This document shows positions 55,181 through 63,315 of a stretch of 64,000 bases of DNA, piece by piece (the first letter of the stretch is position 1; each line of letters starts with the position of its first letter). The notes under the pieces were generated by a model. That model made no database searches. It was not told where the DNA came from and worked only from the letters and a program-made list of their open reading frames with translations. Position numbers and translations under genes: made by a program. This stretch comes from Paraburkholderia unamae (GTDB lineage Bacteria > Pseudomonadota > Gammaproteobacteria > Burkholderiales > Burkholderiaceae). The stretch spans positions 1 through 64,000 of the forward strand of contig NZ_QLSU01000007.1 in the NCBI RefSeq assembly GCF_003268775.1, read 5' to 3'.

Positions 55181-55223
55181 GTGCGATCCCCGAAGTGCGA
55201 TCCCCTTTGTAACGAAGTGCGAC
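55181..55223. repeat. Direct repeats upstream of the manC operon
   Basis: GTGCGATCCCC occurs at 55181-55191 and 55195-55205. CGAAGTGCGA occurs at 55191-55200 and 55213-55222, a 22-bp offset (about two helical turns). The set lies 45-87 bp upstream of the manC start, where an activator or repressor could act. Confidence 0.5.
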
Positions 55224-55275
55224 CGTTGTTACCGCTGCGTTACGACATCGGCGTTGCGTGCGCGCGTCACGACAT

Positions 55276-56271
55276 CTAGACGCCCGCTTCGCGACGGCTT
55301 TGTTCGCGGTATTCGGTGGGCGAAATCATCATGCGCTTGCGAAAGATCTTGGCGAGACGGTCGCCATTGCCCATGCCGGTGCGCCGCGCGATCTTGTCGA
55401 CCGGCAATTCCGAATCGGTGAGCAGGCTGCACGTGATCGCAAGACGCGCATGCAACAAGTAATCCGATGGCGTGATGCCCATTTCGAGCTTGAAGCGGCG
55501 TAGAAAATTGCGTTCGCTCATGGCCGCCACCTGCGCCGCGTCCGCAATCGAAATGGCTCGCTGGCAGTTCTCCTGTAGCCAGCGCGCCGCCGCCCTGACC
55601 TTGTCGGCCGGTGCACTGCCGAGTGCGTCGCCAAGGAAAGGCATGAGGTTGCCGCCCGAATCGGGCATGAGCCGCTCCGTTACCGCGCGCGCAACATCCA
55701 CACCCAGATCGCGCTTGACGAGCGTAAGGGCGCTTTTCATCGACTCGAGCCGGTCGCCGGCGTCGCCGCCGGTTTCGTCGCGACCGTTCTGCATCGCGTA
55801 CGAGCCGAACTCGTGCTGTGTGCGCTGACTGCACAGGCTCGCCGCCTCGAGCAACGAACGGCCTTCGCCGATCGGACGAATGGTGCCGGTGTTCGCATGC
55901 ACGTGACGCAGCCACGCAATGAGGCGCTCGTCGTTGGCGGCCGTGAAGGCGCCCTTGCCGCCCGCCACGAACAGCGCGTCGAAGCCCACATAGTGACGCG
56001 CGTCGAGCCCGTCGGTCCATACCCGCACCGACGACGAACAGGTGACGTTGCCGCCATCGGCGGAAAGGATGCTTACATCGTAAGGCGAAGTACGGGCGGT
56101 GTCGGTCGAGAGTTCATTAGCGACATGAAACACTTCCGCCACAATCCCGGCGCCGAGAAGCGAACAACCATCGAACAGCAGAATCGCGATGTGACGCACC
56201 TCTCGACTGATGCCCGCGGTAACCAGATGCGGGCGACTGTACGACGGCAAATCCAGACTTGCGTACGCCAT
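55276..56271 (-). CDS. AraC-family regulator with DJ-1/GATase1-like domain
   Basis: A 331-residue regulator. Residues about 27-190 form a DJ-1/PfpI-like domain (RHIAILLFDGCSLLGAGIVAEVF and FDALFVAGGKGAF). Residues about 225-325 are the AraC double helix-turn-helix (ISIADAAQVAAMSERNFLRR, GITPSDYLLHARL, RLAKIFRKRM). Where active DJ-1-like enzymes have a nucleophilic Cys, this one reads IGEGRS, so it is probably a sensor rather than an enzyme. AGGGGAAAAGC supports ATG 56271. A clear paralogue is encoded at 60750-61754. It sits immediately upstream of the manC operon on the same strand, which makes it the leading candidate regulator of polysaccharide synthesis. Confidence 0.9.
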   Translation of the reverse strand: MAYASLDLPSYSRPHLVTAGISREVRHIAILLFDGCSLLGAGIVAEVFHVANELSTDTARTSPYDVSILSADGGNVTCSSSVRVWTDGLDARHYVGFDALFVAGGKGAFTAANDERLIAWLRHVHANTGTIRPIGEGRSLLEAASLCSQRTQHEFGSYAMQNGRDETGGDAGDRLESMKSALTLVKRDLGVDVARAVTERLMPDSGGNLMPFLGDALGSAPADKVRAAARWLQENCQRAISIADAAQVAAMSERNFLRRFKLEMGITPSDYLLHARLAITCSLLTDSELPVDKIARRTGMGNGDRLAKIFRKRMMISPTEYREQSRREAGV

Positions 56272-56895
56272 GCTTTTCCCCTAAACAGTCCCCCGTCCGA
56301 AGCGAAAAGTCCCGGTAATAGCATTTCGATAGCATTCCGTGTGCAGTGCATCATAGGCAGATAAAAATTCCTGCAACGACGACTGACCGAAACTGGCGAG
56401 ACATTGGCGCATTTAGTCCGGTCGCGGACCGATTAGAAGCATGCGCACAACTGCATGAGACAAGGAGCAAACTGCGTGAAAGGCAATTCGTTCGATTACA
56501 TCAACCTGGCAAAAATGGCTGAAATGCTGATAGAGCGGTATTTTCGCCTTTGTTACTACCAATTCCTCAATGCCTGCCGATCGATGCGTGCGCACGGGAT
56601 GGAGGCTAATCAGGCGATAAAAAACCGCCTGCCTATTCGTCTGATTAAATGATGTTTAAGAGGCATTGAGCACCGATTCAGCCGATGTGAAGCGCATTTT
56701 AAACCCATTAATTCCTGGGTGCGTCGCACAATAAAAAAATTCACAAACAGGCAATTTATATGAAAGCGCTAAGCGAGCACTGCACAAGTCATGCGCGAAG
56801 GCTTGTGGAGAAATTGCGAAAAATAACTGGACCCTGGCGTCAAGTGACGCGTGCAAGCAACTAGTCTTAGCCTTTCAGGTTGTGAGGAAAGCCCT
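56272..56895. other. AT-rich intergenic region at the right side of the locus
   Basis: A 624-bp gap between the leftward AraC-type gene and the rightward glycosidase gene, clearly lower in G+C than its neighbours. Besides a possible small gene at 56476-56652 it contains a short GGTC-GCG-GACC stem near 56418 and AT-rich stretches around 56690-56765 that could hold promoters. I cannot fix a -35/-10 pair. Confidence 0.5.
56476..56652 (+). CDS. Possible small protein, 58 residues
   Basis: An open frame from GTG 56476 to TGA 56650-56652 with AAGGAG eight bases upstream, one of the better ribosome binding sites in the region. The product reads MKGNSFDYINLAKMAEMLIE and continues with an aromatic- and Arg-rich helix-like stretch (RYFRLCYYQFLNACRSMRAH) and a basic end. 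It looks like a small helical, positively charged protein. I do not recognise a family. Codon use is less GC-biased than in neighbouring genes, which could mean recent acquisition or that it is not translated. Confidence 0.4.
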   Translation: MKGNSFDYINLAKMAEMLIERYFRLCYYQFLNACRSMRAHGMEANQAIKNRLPIRLIK

Positions 56896-58830
56896 ATGAC
56901 TGAGCGCTCCGACGTTGCGTCAACACTCATGAAGCACACCCGCGCGGCGCTCGCGCTCGCGGGTTTATTGGCCTCATTCACCTGCCACGCCGCCGATGCG
57001 CCCGTATGCAGCAGCAGCAGCGGCCGCGCCGCGGCGGCGGGCGACGAACTCATTGCGGCCGACACACCCGGCAGCGACGGCACGCAACTCTTTGCTCGCG
57101 GCAAGAGCATCCGTATCGACGTCACGACGCGCGCCACGCGCGACGACAAGGTGCGATGGGACATCTCCGACACGTGGAGCCGCACGCAGGCAAGCGGCAG
57201 CTTCGCGGTGGCGGCGGGGCCGCGCGTCACGTCACTCACCTGCACGATGCGGCAGGCGGGCTACTTCGCGTTTTCGGCTTCACTGGCATCGCAGTCGTCA
57301 GCGGGTTTGCCCCAGCGCGGCACGCGGCCCGCCGGCATCGCGACCTTCGGCGTGCTGCCCGACGTGAGCAGCGCACTGCCCGCGCCCACCTTCTCGCGCC
57401 AGGACCTGCACCGCTTCGGCGGCCAAGGCTCCGCCTATATCGCGCCTGGGCAGCACTGCTGCGGCGGCGACGGCCTGCGTCCGCTCTATACGGACCTGGG
57501 CCTCGCATGGGCCAACGACAAACGCGGCTGGTACGTCATGGAACCGAAAGGTCCCAACACGTTCGATCCCGCCAGCTCGGAACTCGATCTCCAGTTCAAG
57601 CCCGGCGACATCATGCGCTTGATCCAGCTCGACGGCATTCCCGCATGGGCGAGCCCGAACGGCCAGGAAACGCACAGCTTCGCGCCGAACTCGCTGGCTC
57701 AGTTACGCGATTACATGGCGCGCGTGGGCACGGAGTCCGCACGCATCCGAGCGAAAACCTTCCCGCGCCAGGCGCGCAATTACTATCAGGTCACCTGGGA
57801 ACCCGACGCGGACGGCGGGCTGCCCTGGAAAGACACCGATGCGCATTTCGTCGATCTCTACAAGACGATTTACGAAGGCATTCACTCGACCGACCCGTCG
57901 GCGGTCGTCATGGGGCCCACCTACGCGGGCGTCCAGGGCAACACGAAGTGGTTGAAGCAGTTCGCACCGCTTGGCATTGCCAGGTATCTGGACGGTGTGA
58001 CGATCCACGGCTACTACGACTTCGGCACGAGTCCCTCGCATCCACCCGAGCGGCTCTACGGCACGCCCGACAAAGGCACGCTCTCGCTGCCCGAGGCCAT
58101 GCGCGAACTGCGCGCGACGATGCGCGACGTGCTCAAGCCGGGCGCACCGCTCTTCGTAACCGAAACGGGCATCAGCTACGACATCGGCAAAAACTACGCG
58201 CCTGACTATCCCGATGCGCAAACGCTCTACGCGCAGGGCGCGGTTGTCGCGCGCGCGCATCTGATCATGCTCGGCGAGGGCGCGGACACGACCTTCATTT
58301 TCTACGGCGCGGATATGCCGGAGACCACGCCGGGCTACGGCGTGTTCTTCGAGCTCGATCATCCCAAGGGCATGTACGGCGCGTCGAACATCAGCCCGAA
58401 GCCGGCCGCGCTCGCGGTCGCCACGATGACGCGGCTCGTCGACGGCACGTATACGCTCGGACCGCTGCGCGGCACGCCCGCGGGCGTCTACGCCTATGCG
58501 TTCGCGCGGCCGAACAATGACAAAAGCAATGGCAAAAGCGGCGGCAAGGTGATCACGGCGCTGTGGAGCCACGACAACGCGCGCTGGAGCGCGAAAGCCG
58601 GCTTCGACTCGATGCGCGCCACGAACTACACGCTCCAGGTGGACGCACGCGGGCGCTCGGGCCAGGTCAGCGTATTCGACATGATGGGCAACCTCACGAC
58701 GATGACCTACAACGACGGCATGCTGCCGCTGCGCCTGACCGAGTCGCCCGTCTATGTCGTGTCGGACAACGCGGACGTCATGCGCTCGAATGCGATCACG
58801 CCCGCGGGATACGTCGCTCCGAAGCCATGA
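56896..58830 (+). CDS. Secreted glycoside hydrolase, clan GH-A (PslG-like)
   Basis: A 644-residue exported protein. The ATG at 56896 has AGGAAAGCCCT in front and opens a signal peptide (ALALAGLLASFTCHA, cut near Ala-Asp). After a beta-rich N-terminal domain (about 30-165) comes a (beta/alpha)8 domain. Glu302 in QVTWEPDAD is placed as the acid/base, and Glu423 in LFVTETGISYD as the nucleophile, the arrangement of retaining clan GH-A enzymes such as GH39. A C-terminal beta domain follows. In Pseudomonas, PslG of GH39 trims the Psl polysaccharide, so this enzyme probably acts on the polymer made by this locus. Confidence 0.82.
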   Translation: MTERSDVASTLMKHTRAALALAGLLASFTCHAADAPVCSSSSGRAAAAGDELIAADTPGSDGTQLFARGKSIRIDVTTRATRDDKVRWDISDTWSRTQASGSFAVAAGPRVTSLTCTMRQAGYFAFSASLASQSSAGLPQRGTRPAGIATFGVLPDVSSALPAPTFSRQDLHRFGGQGSAYIAPGQHCCGGDGLRPLYTDLGLAWANDKRGWYVMEPKGPNTFDPASSELDLQFKPGDIMRLIQLDGIPAWASPNGQETHSFAPNSLAQLRDYMARVGTESARIRAKTFPRQARNYYQVTWEPDADGGLPWKDTDAHFVDLYKTIYEGIHSTDPSAVVMGPTYAGVQGNTKWLKQFAPLGIARYLDGVTIHGYYDFGTSPSHPPERLYGTPDKGTLSLPEAMRELRATMRDVLKPGAPLFVTETGISYDIGKNYAPDYPDAQTLYAQGAVVARAHLIMLGEGADTTFIFYGADMPETTPGYGVFFELDHPKGMYGASNISPKPAALAVATMTRLVDGTYTLGPLRGTPAGVYAYAFARPNNDKSNGKSGGKVITALWSHDNARWSAKAGFDSMRATNYTLQVDARGRSGQVSVFDMMGNLTTMTYNDGMLPLRLTESPVYVVSDNADVMRSNAITPAGYVAPKP

Positions 58831-59015
58831 GCGCCGCGCGAGCGCCCCAATCTTGGCCCACGATAGCGAGACTTAGGCGGCTGCGGACAGTGCAACGCGA
58901 AATTGGGCCGCCTAGACTGCTGTTGAACGCGCTGCTGATGAACACGCCCTGCTCACAGCGGCTGCACCCGGACTATCGCATCGACACGACCGAGACCCCA
59001 CGGATACGCTCCTCC

Positions 59016-59468
59016 ATGCTGTCGCCTACCGAATTCCTCGAGGTGGTGCGGCTCGCACCGCTCGTAGCGATCGACCTGATCGTCGCCGACGCCGATGGCC
59101 GCGTGCTGCTTGGCCAGCGGCGCAATCGCCCGGCGCGCGGCACCTGGTTCGTACCGGGCGGCCGCATCCGCAAGGACGAGCGGCTCGACGCCGCGTTCAC
59201 GCGCATCGTCCAGACGGAGCTCGGCATTGCGAGCATGCAGCGCTCGTCGGCGCGCTTCGTCGGCGTGTACGAGCATCACTATCCGGACAACTTCGCGGCC
59301 GAGAACGGCATCGGCACACACTACGTCGTGCTCGCCTACGCGTTCATGCTGGACAGCACGGTGCCCGTGGGCCGTTTCGACCAGCACAGCCAGTATGCGT
59401 GGCTGTGGCCGGAAGAGTTGCTCGTGCGCGATGACGTGCACAAGAATACGAAGGAGTACTTTCGATAA
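59016..59468 (+). CDS. GDP-mannose mannosyl hydrolase (Nudix, WcaH-like)
   Basis: A 150-residue Nudix-fold enzyme of the Gmm/WcaH type that hydrolyses GDP-mannose or GDP-glucose to GDP and sugar. LSPTEFLEVVRLAPLVAIDL matches the WcaH N-terminus closely. The Nudix box is the altered Gmm form (GGRIRKDERLDAAFTRIVQT-ELGI), lacking the usual R-E-x-x-E-E glutamates, and THYVVLAYAF follows. ATG 59016 gives the family-like start, although the frame is open far upstream and no good ribosome binding site is seen. It lies in the same locus that makes GDP-mannose and GDP-fucose, as in the colanic acid cluster. Confidence 0.88.
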   Translation: MLSPTEFLEVVRLAPLVAIDLIVADADGRVLLGQRRNRPARGTWFVPGGRIRKDERLDAAFTRIVQTELGIASMQRSSARFVGVYEHHYPDNFAAENGIGTHYVVLAYAFMLDSTVPVGRFDQHSQYAWLWPEELLVRDDVHKNTKEYFR

Positions 59469-59488
59469 GGTTTGACCGGCGCGGGACG

Positions 59489-59512
59489 GGCGCGAGCGAT
59501 GCGGCTCGCGCC
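59489..59512. terminator. Hairpin between convergent WcaH-like and galU genes
   Basis: GGCGCGAGC pairs with GCTCGCGCC around a six-base loop. It has no T-run, so it is only a probable transcription end. Confidence 0.45.
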
Positions 59513-59537
59513 TCAGGAAGGATGCGCTACCGCGCGT

Positions 59538-60491
59538 TCATTCCACCACAGCCGTCTGCGCAATTGATGCTGTGTCCGCCGTGCCAGCGTCGTCGGCATC
59601 GACAGCCGCGAGGTTGGCAACGAGCGCGGCCCGCTCGCGCAGCCACGCACCGAATGCGTCGCGCAGTTCGGGATGGCGCAGCGCGTAATCCACCGTCGCC
59701 TGGAGATAGCCGAGCTTGCTGCCGCAATCGAAGCGGCATCCCGTGTAGCGATACGCGAGCACCTGCTCGGCCGCGAGCATCGACTGGATCGCGTCGCTCA
59801 ACTGCCACTCTTCGCGCGGCGCGGGACGCAAGGCGCGCAAATGATCGAAGATGCCCGGCATCAACACGTAGCGTCCCACGACACCGAGCGTGGAAGGCGC
59901 GTCGTCGGGCTCGGGCTTCTCCACGATGCGCGACATGCGGAACACGTGCTCGTCCCAGGGGCGACCCGTCACGACGCCATACGAGCGCGAATGCTTGCGC
60001 TCGATGTCCTCCACCGCGACGAGGGAGCAATGGTAGTGGTCGAAGCGCTCCAGCATCTGCGCGAGCACGGGCGTGTCGGCATCGATGAGGTCGTCGGCGA
60101 GGAGAACCGCGAACGGCTCGTCGCCGATGATCTTCTGCGCGCACAGCACCGCATGCCCGAGACCGAGCGGCTCGGGCTGGCGCACGAATATGCATTCGAC
60201 ATGCGCGGGCTTGATGCCCTGCACGGTTTCGAGCAGCGCCGCCTTGCCGCGCGCCTGAAGCTCGCGCTCGATCTCATAGGACTTGTCGAAATGGTCTTCG
60301 ATGGCGCGCTTGCCGCGCCCCGTCACGAAGATCAGTTCGGTCACGCCCGCGGCCACGGCCTCTTCGACCGCATACTGAATGAGCGGCTTGTCCACGACCG
60401 GCAACATTTCCTTGGGGCTTGCCTTGGTGGCCGGCAGAAAACGCGTGCCGAGACCCGCAACCGGAAAAACAGCCTTGCGCACTTTTATCAT
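59538..60491 (-). CDS. galU: UTP-glucose-1-phosphate uridylyltransferase
   Basis: GalU makes UDP-glucose from UTP and glucose 1-phosphate. The 317-residue protein shows [20 protein letters not shown] (about residues 7-26), [19 protein letters not shown], and the GalU segments [13 protein letters not shown] and [17 protein letters not shown]-glucose is the likely substrate of the WcaJ-like priming enzyme, so galU fits as the last biosynthetic gene on this side of the locus, though it also serves general metabolism. Confidence 0.96.
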   Translation of the reverse strand: MIKVRKAVFPVAGLGTRFLPATKASPKEMLPVVDKPLIQYAVEEAVAAGVTELIFVTGRGKRAIEDHFDKSYEIERELQARGKAALLETVQGIKPAHVECIFVRQPEPLGLGHAVLCAQKIIGDEPFAVLLADDLIDADTPVLAQMLERFDHYHCSLVAVEDIERKHSRSYGVVTGRPWDEHVFRMSRIVEKPEPDDAPSTLGVVGRYVLMPGIFDHLRALRPAPREEWQLSDAIQSMLAAEQVLAYRYTGCRFDCGSKLGYLQATVDYALRHPELRDAFGAWLRERAALVANLAAVDADDAGTADTASIAQTAVVE

Positions 60492-60749
60492 GATCGTCTC
60501 GTGTCTCGCAGCGGTTCGGTGGCGCGCCCGGAGGTGCGGCGATCATGGACGCGAAGCCAGCTTACCCAGCGGATATCGAGCCATTCTGCCAACTTCTCGG
60601 CATTTTCAGACTGTGGCGTGCGGTGGCGGCGGACCGGCCTATCATGAATCCCGAGAGCGTGATGTGAACGCGCACACGAGCCAAGCCCGGGCGCGCGACG
60701 CAAAAACGCAACGTACTCCCGCGAATCCTTTCTGCGCGAGGAACCGGCC

Positions 60750-61754
60750 ATGCACATCGATCGGGTGGTCTGCCGGCAAGCCGCCTTCCAGCCGCGCGGC
60801 GCTCATTTCAAGTTCGGACACGTGGCCAAACGCATCGGCATCCTGGTTTTCGAGGGCTTCCCGCTCGGGGACGTGACCTTGCTCGCCGACGTGTTTCGTC
60901 TTGCAAACGACGCCTGCGCCGACACACTCCCCGCCTACTCGCTCGTCTTGCTTTCCGAGGCGGGCGGCAACGTGGCCAGCGGCTGCGGCCTGCGCGTATG
61001 GACCGAAAGCCTGCACGGGCCGCTGCGCAGCGGCTTCGACACGCTTTTCATCGCGGGCGGCCGGGGCGCGGCCGAAGCGCGCGACAACGTGCGGCTCATC
61101 GCGCGGCTGCAAGCGCTCGCGCCGAAGGTGCGCATCCTGCGTGCGCTCGGCGAAGGCCGCGCCGTGCTCGCCGCCGCCGACGTGCCCTTCCTGCGCGGCA
61201 GCGGCAACACGGCGACCTCGGCGCAGCGGCTGCGCCGCGCGCTCGAAGCGCGCAACGCGGGCGCTTCGGTCATCGCGCCTTCGGAGGCGCTCGTCGCCGC
61301 GCTCAAGGTCGTCAAGCGCAATCACGGCGTGGCGCTCGCGCAGCGCGTGTCCGAGGACTCGATGCCGGGTTCGTGGGAGCGGCTTGGCCCCATGCTCGAC
61401 GACGGCGAGTCGGACAGCGCCAACGGCAAGATCAATTCGGCCGCGCACTGGCTGCGCGAGAACTATCACCAGCCGATCTCGGTCGCCGACGCGGCGCGCG
61501 TCGCGCAGATGAGCATGCGCAATTTCCTGCGACACTTCAAGACGCAGACGGGCCTCACGCCCTCCGAGTACCTGCTGCGCACGCGGCTCGACGCAAGCTG
61601 CCTGCTGCTCGCGCAGACCAATCTGCCGATCGACGAGATCGCACAACGCTGCGGCGTGCCGCGCGGCGAACGGCTCGCGCGCATCTTCCGGCGGCGGCTG
61701 TCGATTTCGCCGTCGGGGTATCGCGCGGTGAACCGGCGCGCTTCGGGTGAGTGA
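60750..61754 (+). CDS. AraC-family regulator with DJ-1/GATase1-like domain (paralogue)
   Basis: A 334-residue paralogue of the regulator at 55276-56271, colinear along its full length. The sensor domain (RIGILVFEGFPLGDVTLLAD, FDTLFIAGGRGAAE, LGEGRAVLAAAD) again has GEG in place of a catalytic Cys motif. The AraC domain reads ISVADAARVAQMSMRNFLRH, GLTPSEYLLRTRL and RGERLARIFRRRL. AGGAACCGGCC before ATG 60750 supports the start. The pair flanks the segment with the glycosidase, Nudix hydrolase and galU. Cross-regulation or divergent ligand sensing is possible but cannot be seen. Confidence 0.9.
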   Translation: MHIDRVVCRQAAFQPRGAHFKFGHVAKRIGILVFEGFPLGDVTLLADVFRLANDACADTLPAYSLVLLSEAGGNVASGCGLRVWTESLHGPLRSGFDTLFIAGGRGAAEARDNVRLIARLQALAPKVRILRALGEGRAVLAAADVPFLRGSGNTATSAQRLRRALEARNAGASVIAPSEALVAALKVVKRNHGVALAQRVSEDSMPGSWERLGPMLDDGESDSANGKINSAAHWLRENYHQPISVADAARVAQMSMRNFLRHFKTQTGLTPSEYLLRTRLDASCLLLAQTNLPIDEIAQRCGVPRGERLARIFRRRLSISPSGYRAVNRRASGE

Positions 61755-61828
61755 GGTGGCGCGAGATTGAGGCCTTCCTGAAGCTGAAAACACGCCGCAT
61801 AACAGGCCATAAATCAGGCCACAAACGC

Positions 61829-61860
61829 ACGACGCCGCGCATTCGCGCGGCGTCGTTTTC
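61829..61860. terminator. Rho-independent terminator between convergent genes
   Basis: A perfect 12-bp stem (61829-61840 with 61845-61856, loop ATTC) ends in TTTT rightward. It lies between the AraC-type gene and the 3' end of hmp. Confidence 0.8.
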
Positions 61861-61884
61861 ATTCAGACGGGGTTGCCCGGCCGG

Positions 61885-63087
61885 TTACAGCATGCCGGAG
61901 CCGAAGATCTCCGTGTGAATGCGCGAGGCATCCACACCGCGTGCAATCAACGCCTCGCGCTGCTCGCGCATGAAGGCCACCGGACCGCACAGATAGTAAT
62001 CGGCATCGGGCAGCATCACGTCCGCTTCGATGAGGCCGATGTCCATGCGGCCTTCGAAGTCGTAATCCACACCCTTGCGGTCGGCCGCGCCCACCTCTTC
62101 GTAGAACACCGCGCGCTTGACGTTTGGATACTCCGAAACAGCGTGACGCAGGAAGTCGCGGAATGCATGCACTTTCGTGTTGCGGCAGGCGTGCACGAAC
62201 GTCACCTTGCGCTCGCTGCGCCCGGCGAGCAGCGTGGCGAGCATCGACTTCATCGGCGTGATGCCCACGCCGCCGCTCATCAGCACGACCGGCGTGGTCT
62301 TCTTGCGATCGAGCGTGAATTCGCCCATCGGCGCGCTCACGTGCACCACCGTCCCCTCTTCCACGCCGTCGTGCATGAGGTTCGACACGTGGCCCGGCTG
62401 CGCGTCGCCGCGGCCCGCCTCGCGCTTCACGGAGATGCGCAGCCACTTGCCGTTGGGCGCGTCAGAAAGGCTGTACTGACGCGGCTGGTCCACGCCGAGC
62501 TTGTCGACGAAGCGCGTCACGCTCACGTACTGGCCCGGCTCGAAACCGCCAGCCGACGCGCCGTCGGCCGGTGCGAGATAGAACGAGGTGATCTCGTCGC
62601 TTTCAACTTGCTTGCGCATTACCTTGAACGGGCGGAAGCCGCTCCACGACGCGCCCTCGTACAGCTTCGCCTCGGTGCCGATCATGATGTTCGCGAGCTG
62701 GTCGTAGGCGACGGTCCAGGCTTCCAGCGTGGGCGAGTCGACGGCGTCGCCGAGCACGTCCACAACGGCGCCGAGCAGATGGCGGCCGACGATCGGATAG
62801 TGCTCGGGACGGATGTTCAGGCTCGCGTGCTTGTGCGCGATATGCGTGACCGCGCCGCCCAGCACGCCGAGGTTGTCGATGTTCGCCGCATAGGCGTAGA
62901 CGGCGCGCGCGAGGGTTTCGGGCTGGCTGCCGCTTTGCTGGTGCGTCTGATTGAAGATGTTCTTGAGCTCGGGATGCGCGGCAAACATGCGCTGGTAGAA
63001 ATGCTTGGTGATCGTGGCGCCGTGCTCGGCGAAAACGGGCGCGGTGGCCTTGACGCGGGCGATCTGGTCAGCGGTGAGCGCAGTCAT
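61885..63087 (-). CDS. hmp: Flavohemoglobin (nitric oxide dioxygenase)
   Basis: Hmp converts NO to nitrate with O2 and NAD(P)H, protecting against nitrosative stress. The start at 63087 (MTALTADQIARVKAT, 400 residues) is fixed by AAGGAG eight bases upstream; a 13-codon longer frame is open. The globin domain (1-140) carries the heme region around HKHASLNIRPEHYPIVGRHL. The FAD domain has QPRQYSLSD, and the NAD-binding domain has VVLMSGGVGITPMKSML. An NsrR-like operator lies just upstream. Confidence 0.96.
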   Translation of the reverse strand: MTALTADQIARVKATAPVFAEHGATITKHFYQRMFAAHPELKNIFNQTHQQSGSQPETLARAVYAYAANIDNLGVLGGAVTHIAHKHASLNIRPEHYPIVGRHLLGAVVDVLGDAVDSPTLEAWTVAYDQLANIMIGTEAKLYEGASWSGFRPFKVMRKQVESDEITSFYLAPADGASAGGFEPGQYVSVTRFVDKLGVDQPRQYSLSDAPNGKWLRISVKREAGRGDAQPGHVSNLMHDGVEEGTVVHVSAPMGEFTLDRKKTTPVVLMSGGVGITPMKSMLATLLAGRSERKVTFVHACRNTKVHAFRDFLRHAVSEYPNVKRAVFYEEVGAADRKGVDYDFEGRMDIGLIEADVMLPDADYYLCGPVAFMREQREALIARGVDASRIHTEIFGSGML

Positions 63088-63106
63088 TTGCGGCTTCTCC
63101 TTGTTA

Positions 63107-63129
63107 AACATGCACACAAGATACATCTT
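63107..63129 (-). promoter_or_regulatory. NsrR-like operator upstream of hmp
   Basis: Read leftward, AAGATGTATCT, one base, then an imperfect inverted copy. The left half matches the NsrR 11-1-11 consensus AAGATGYATTT at 10 of 11 positions; the right half is poorer (about 7 of 11). It lies 20 bp upstream of the hmp start codon, where NsrR commonly represses hmp. Confidence 0.5.
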
Positions 63130-63315
63130 TAACGCGACAGGCCGACCCAGGCATTTTGTCGCACCCCTGCATTTTCCGGATTGCGCCGCGCGCGAGGCCG
63201 CGGCGGGTGGCCGCCGCAGGGGCTCGCACAGGTCTTTTACGACGCGGGAAAGCGTGTTTCACCTCGTCGCGCATGACGGCTTGCGCCGAATCGCGAGCCT
63301 TCGTTCGAACCCTCT

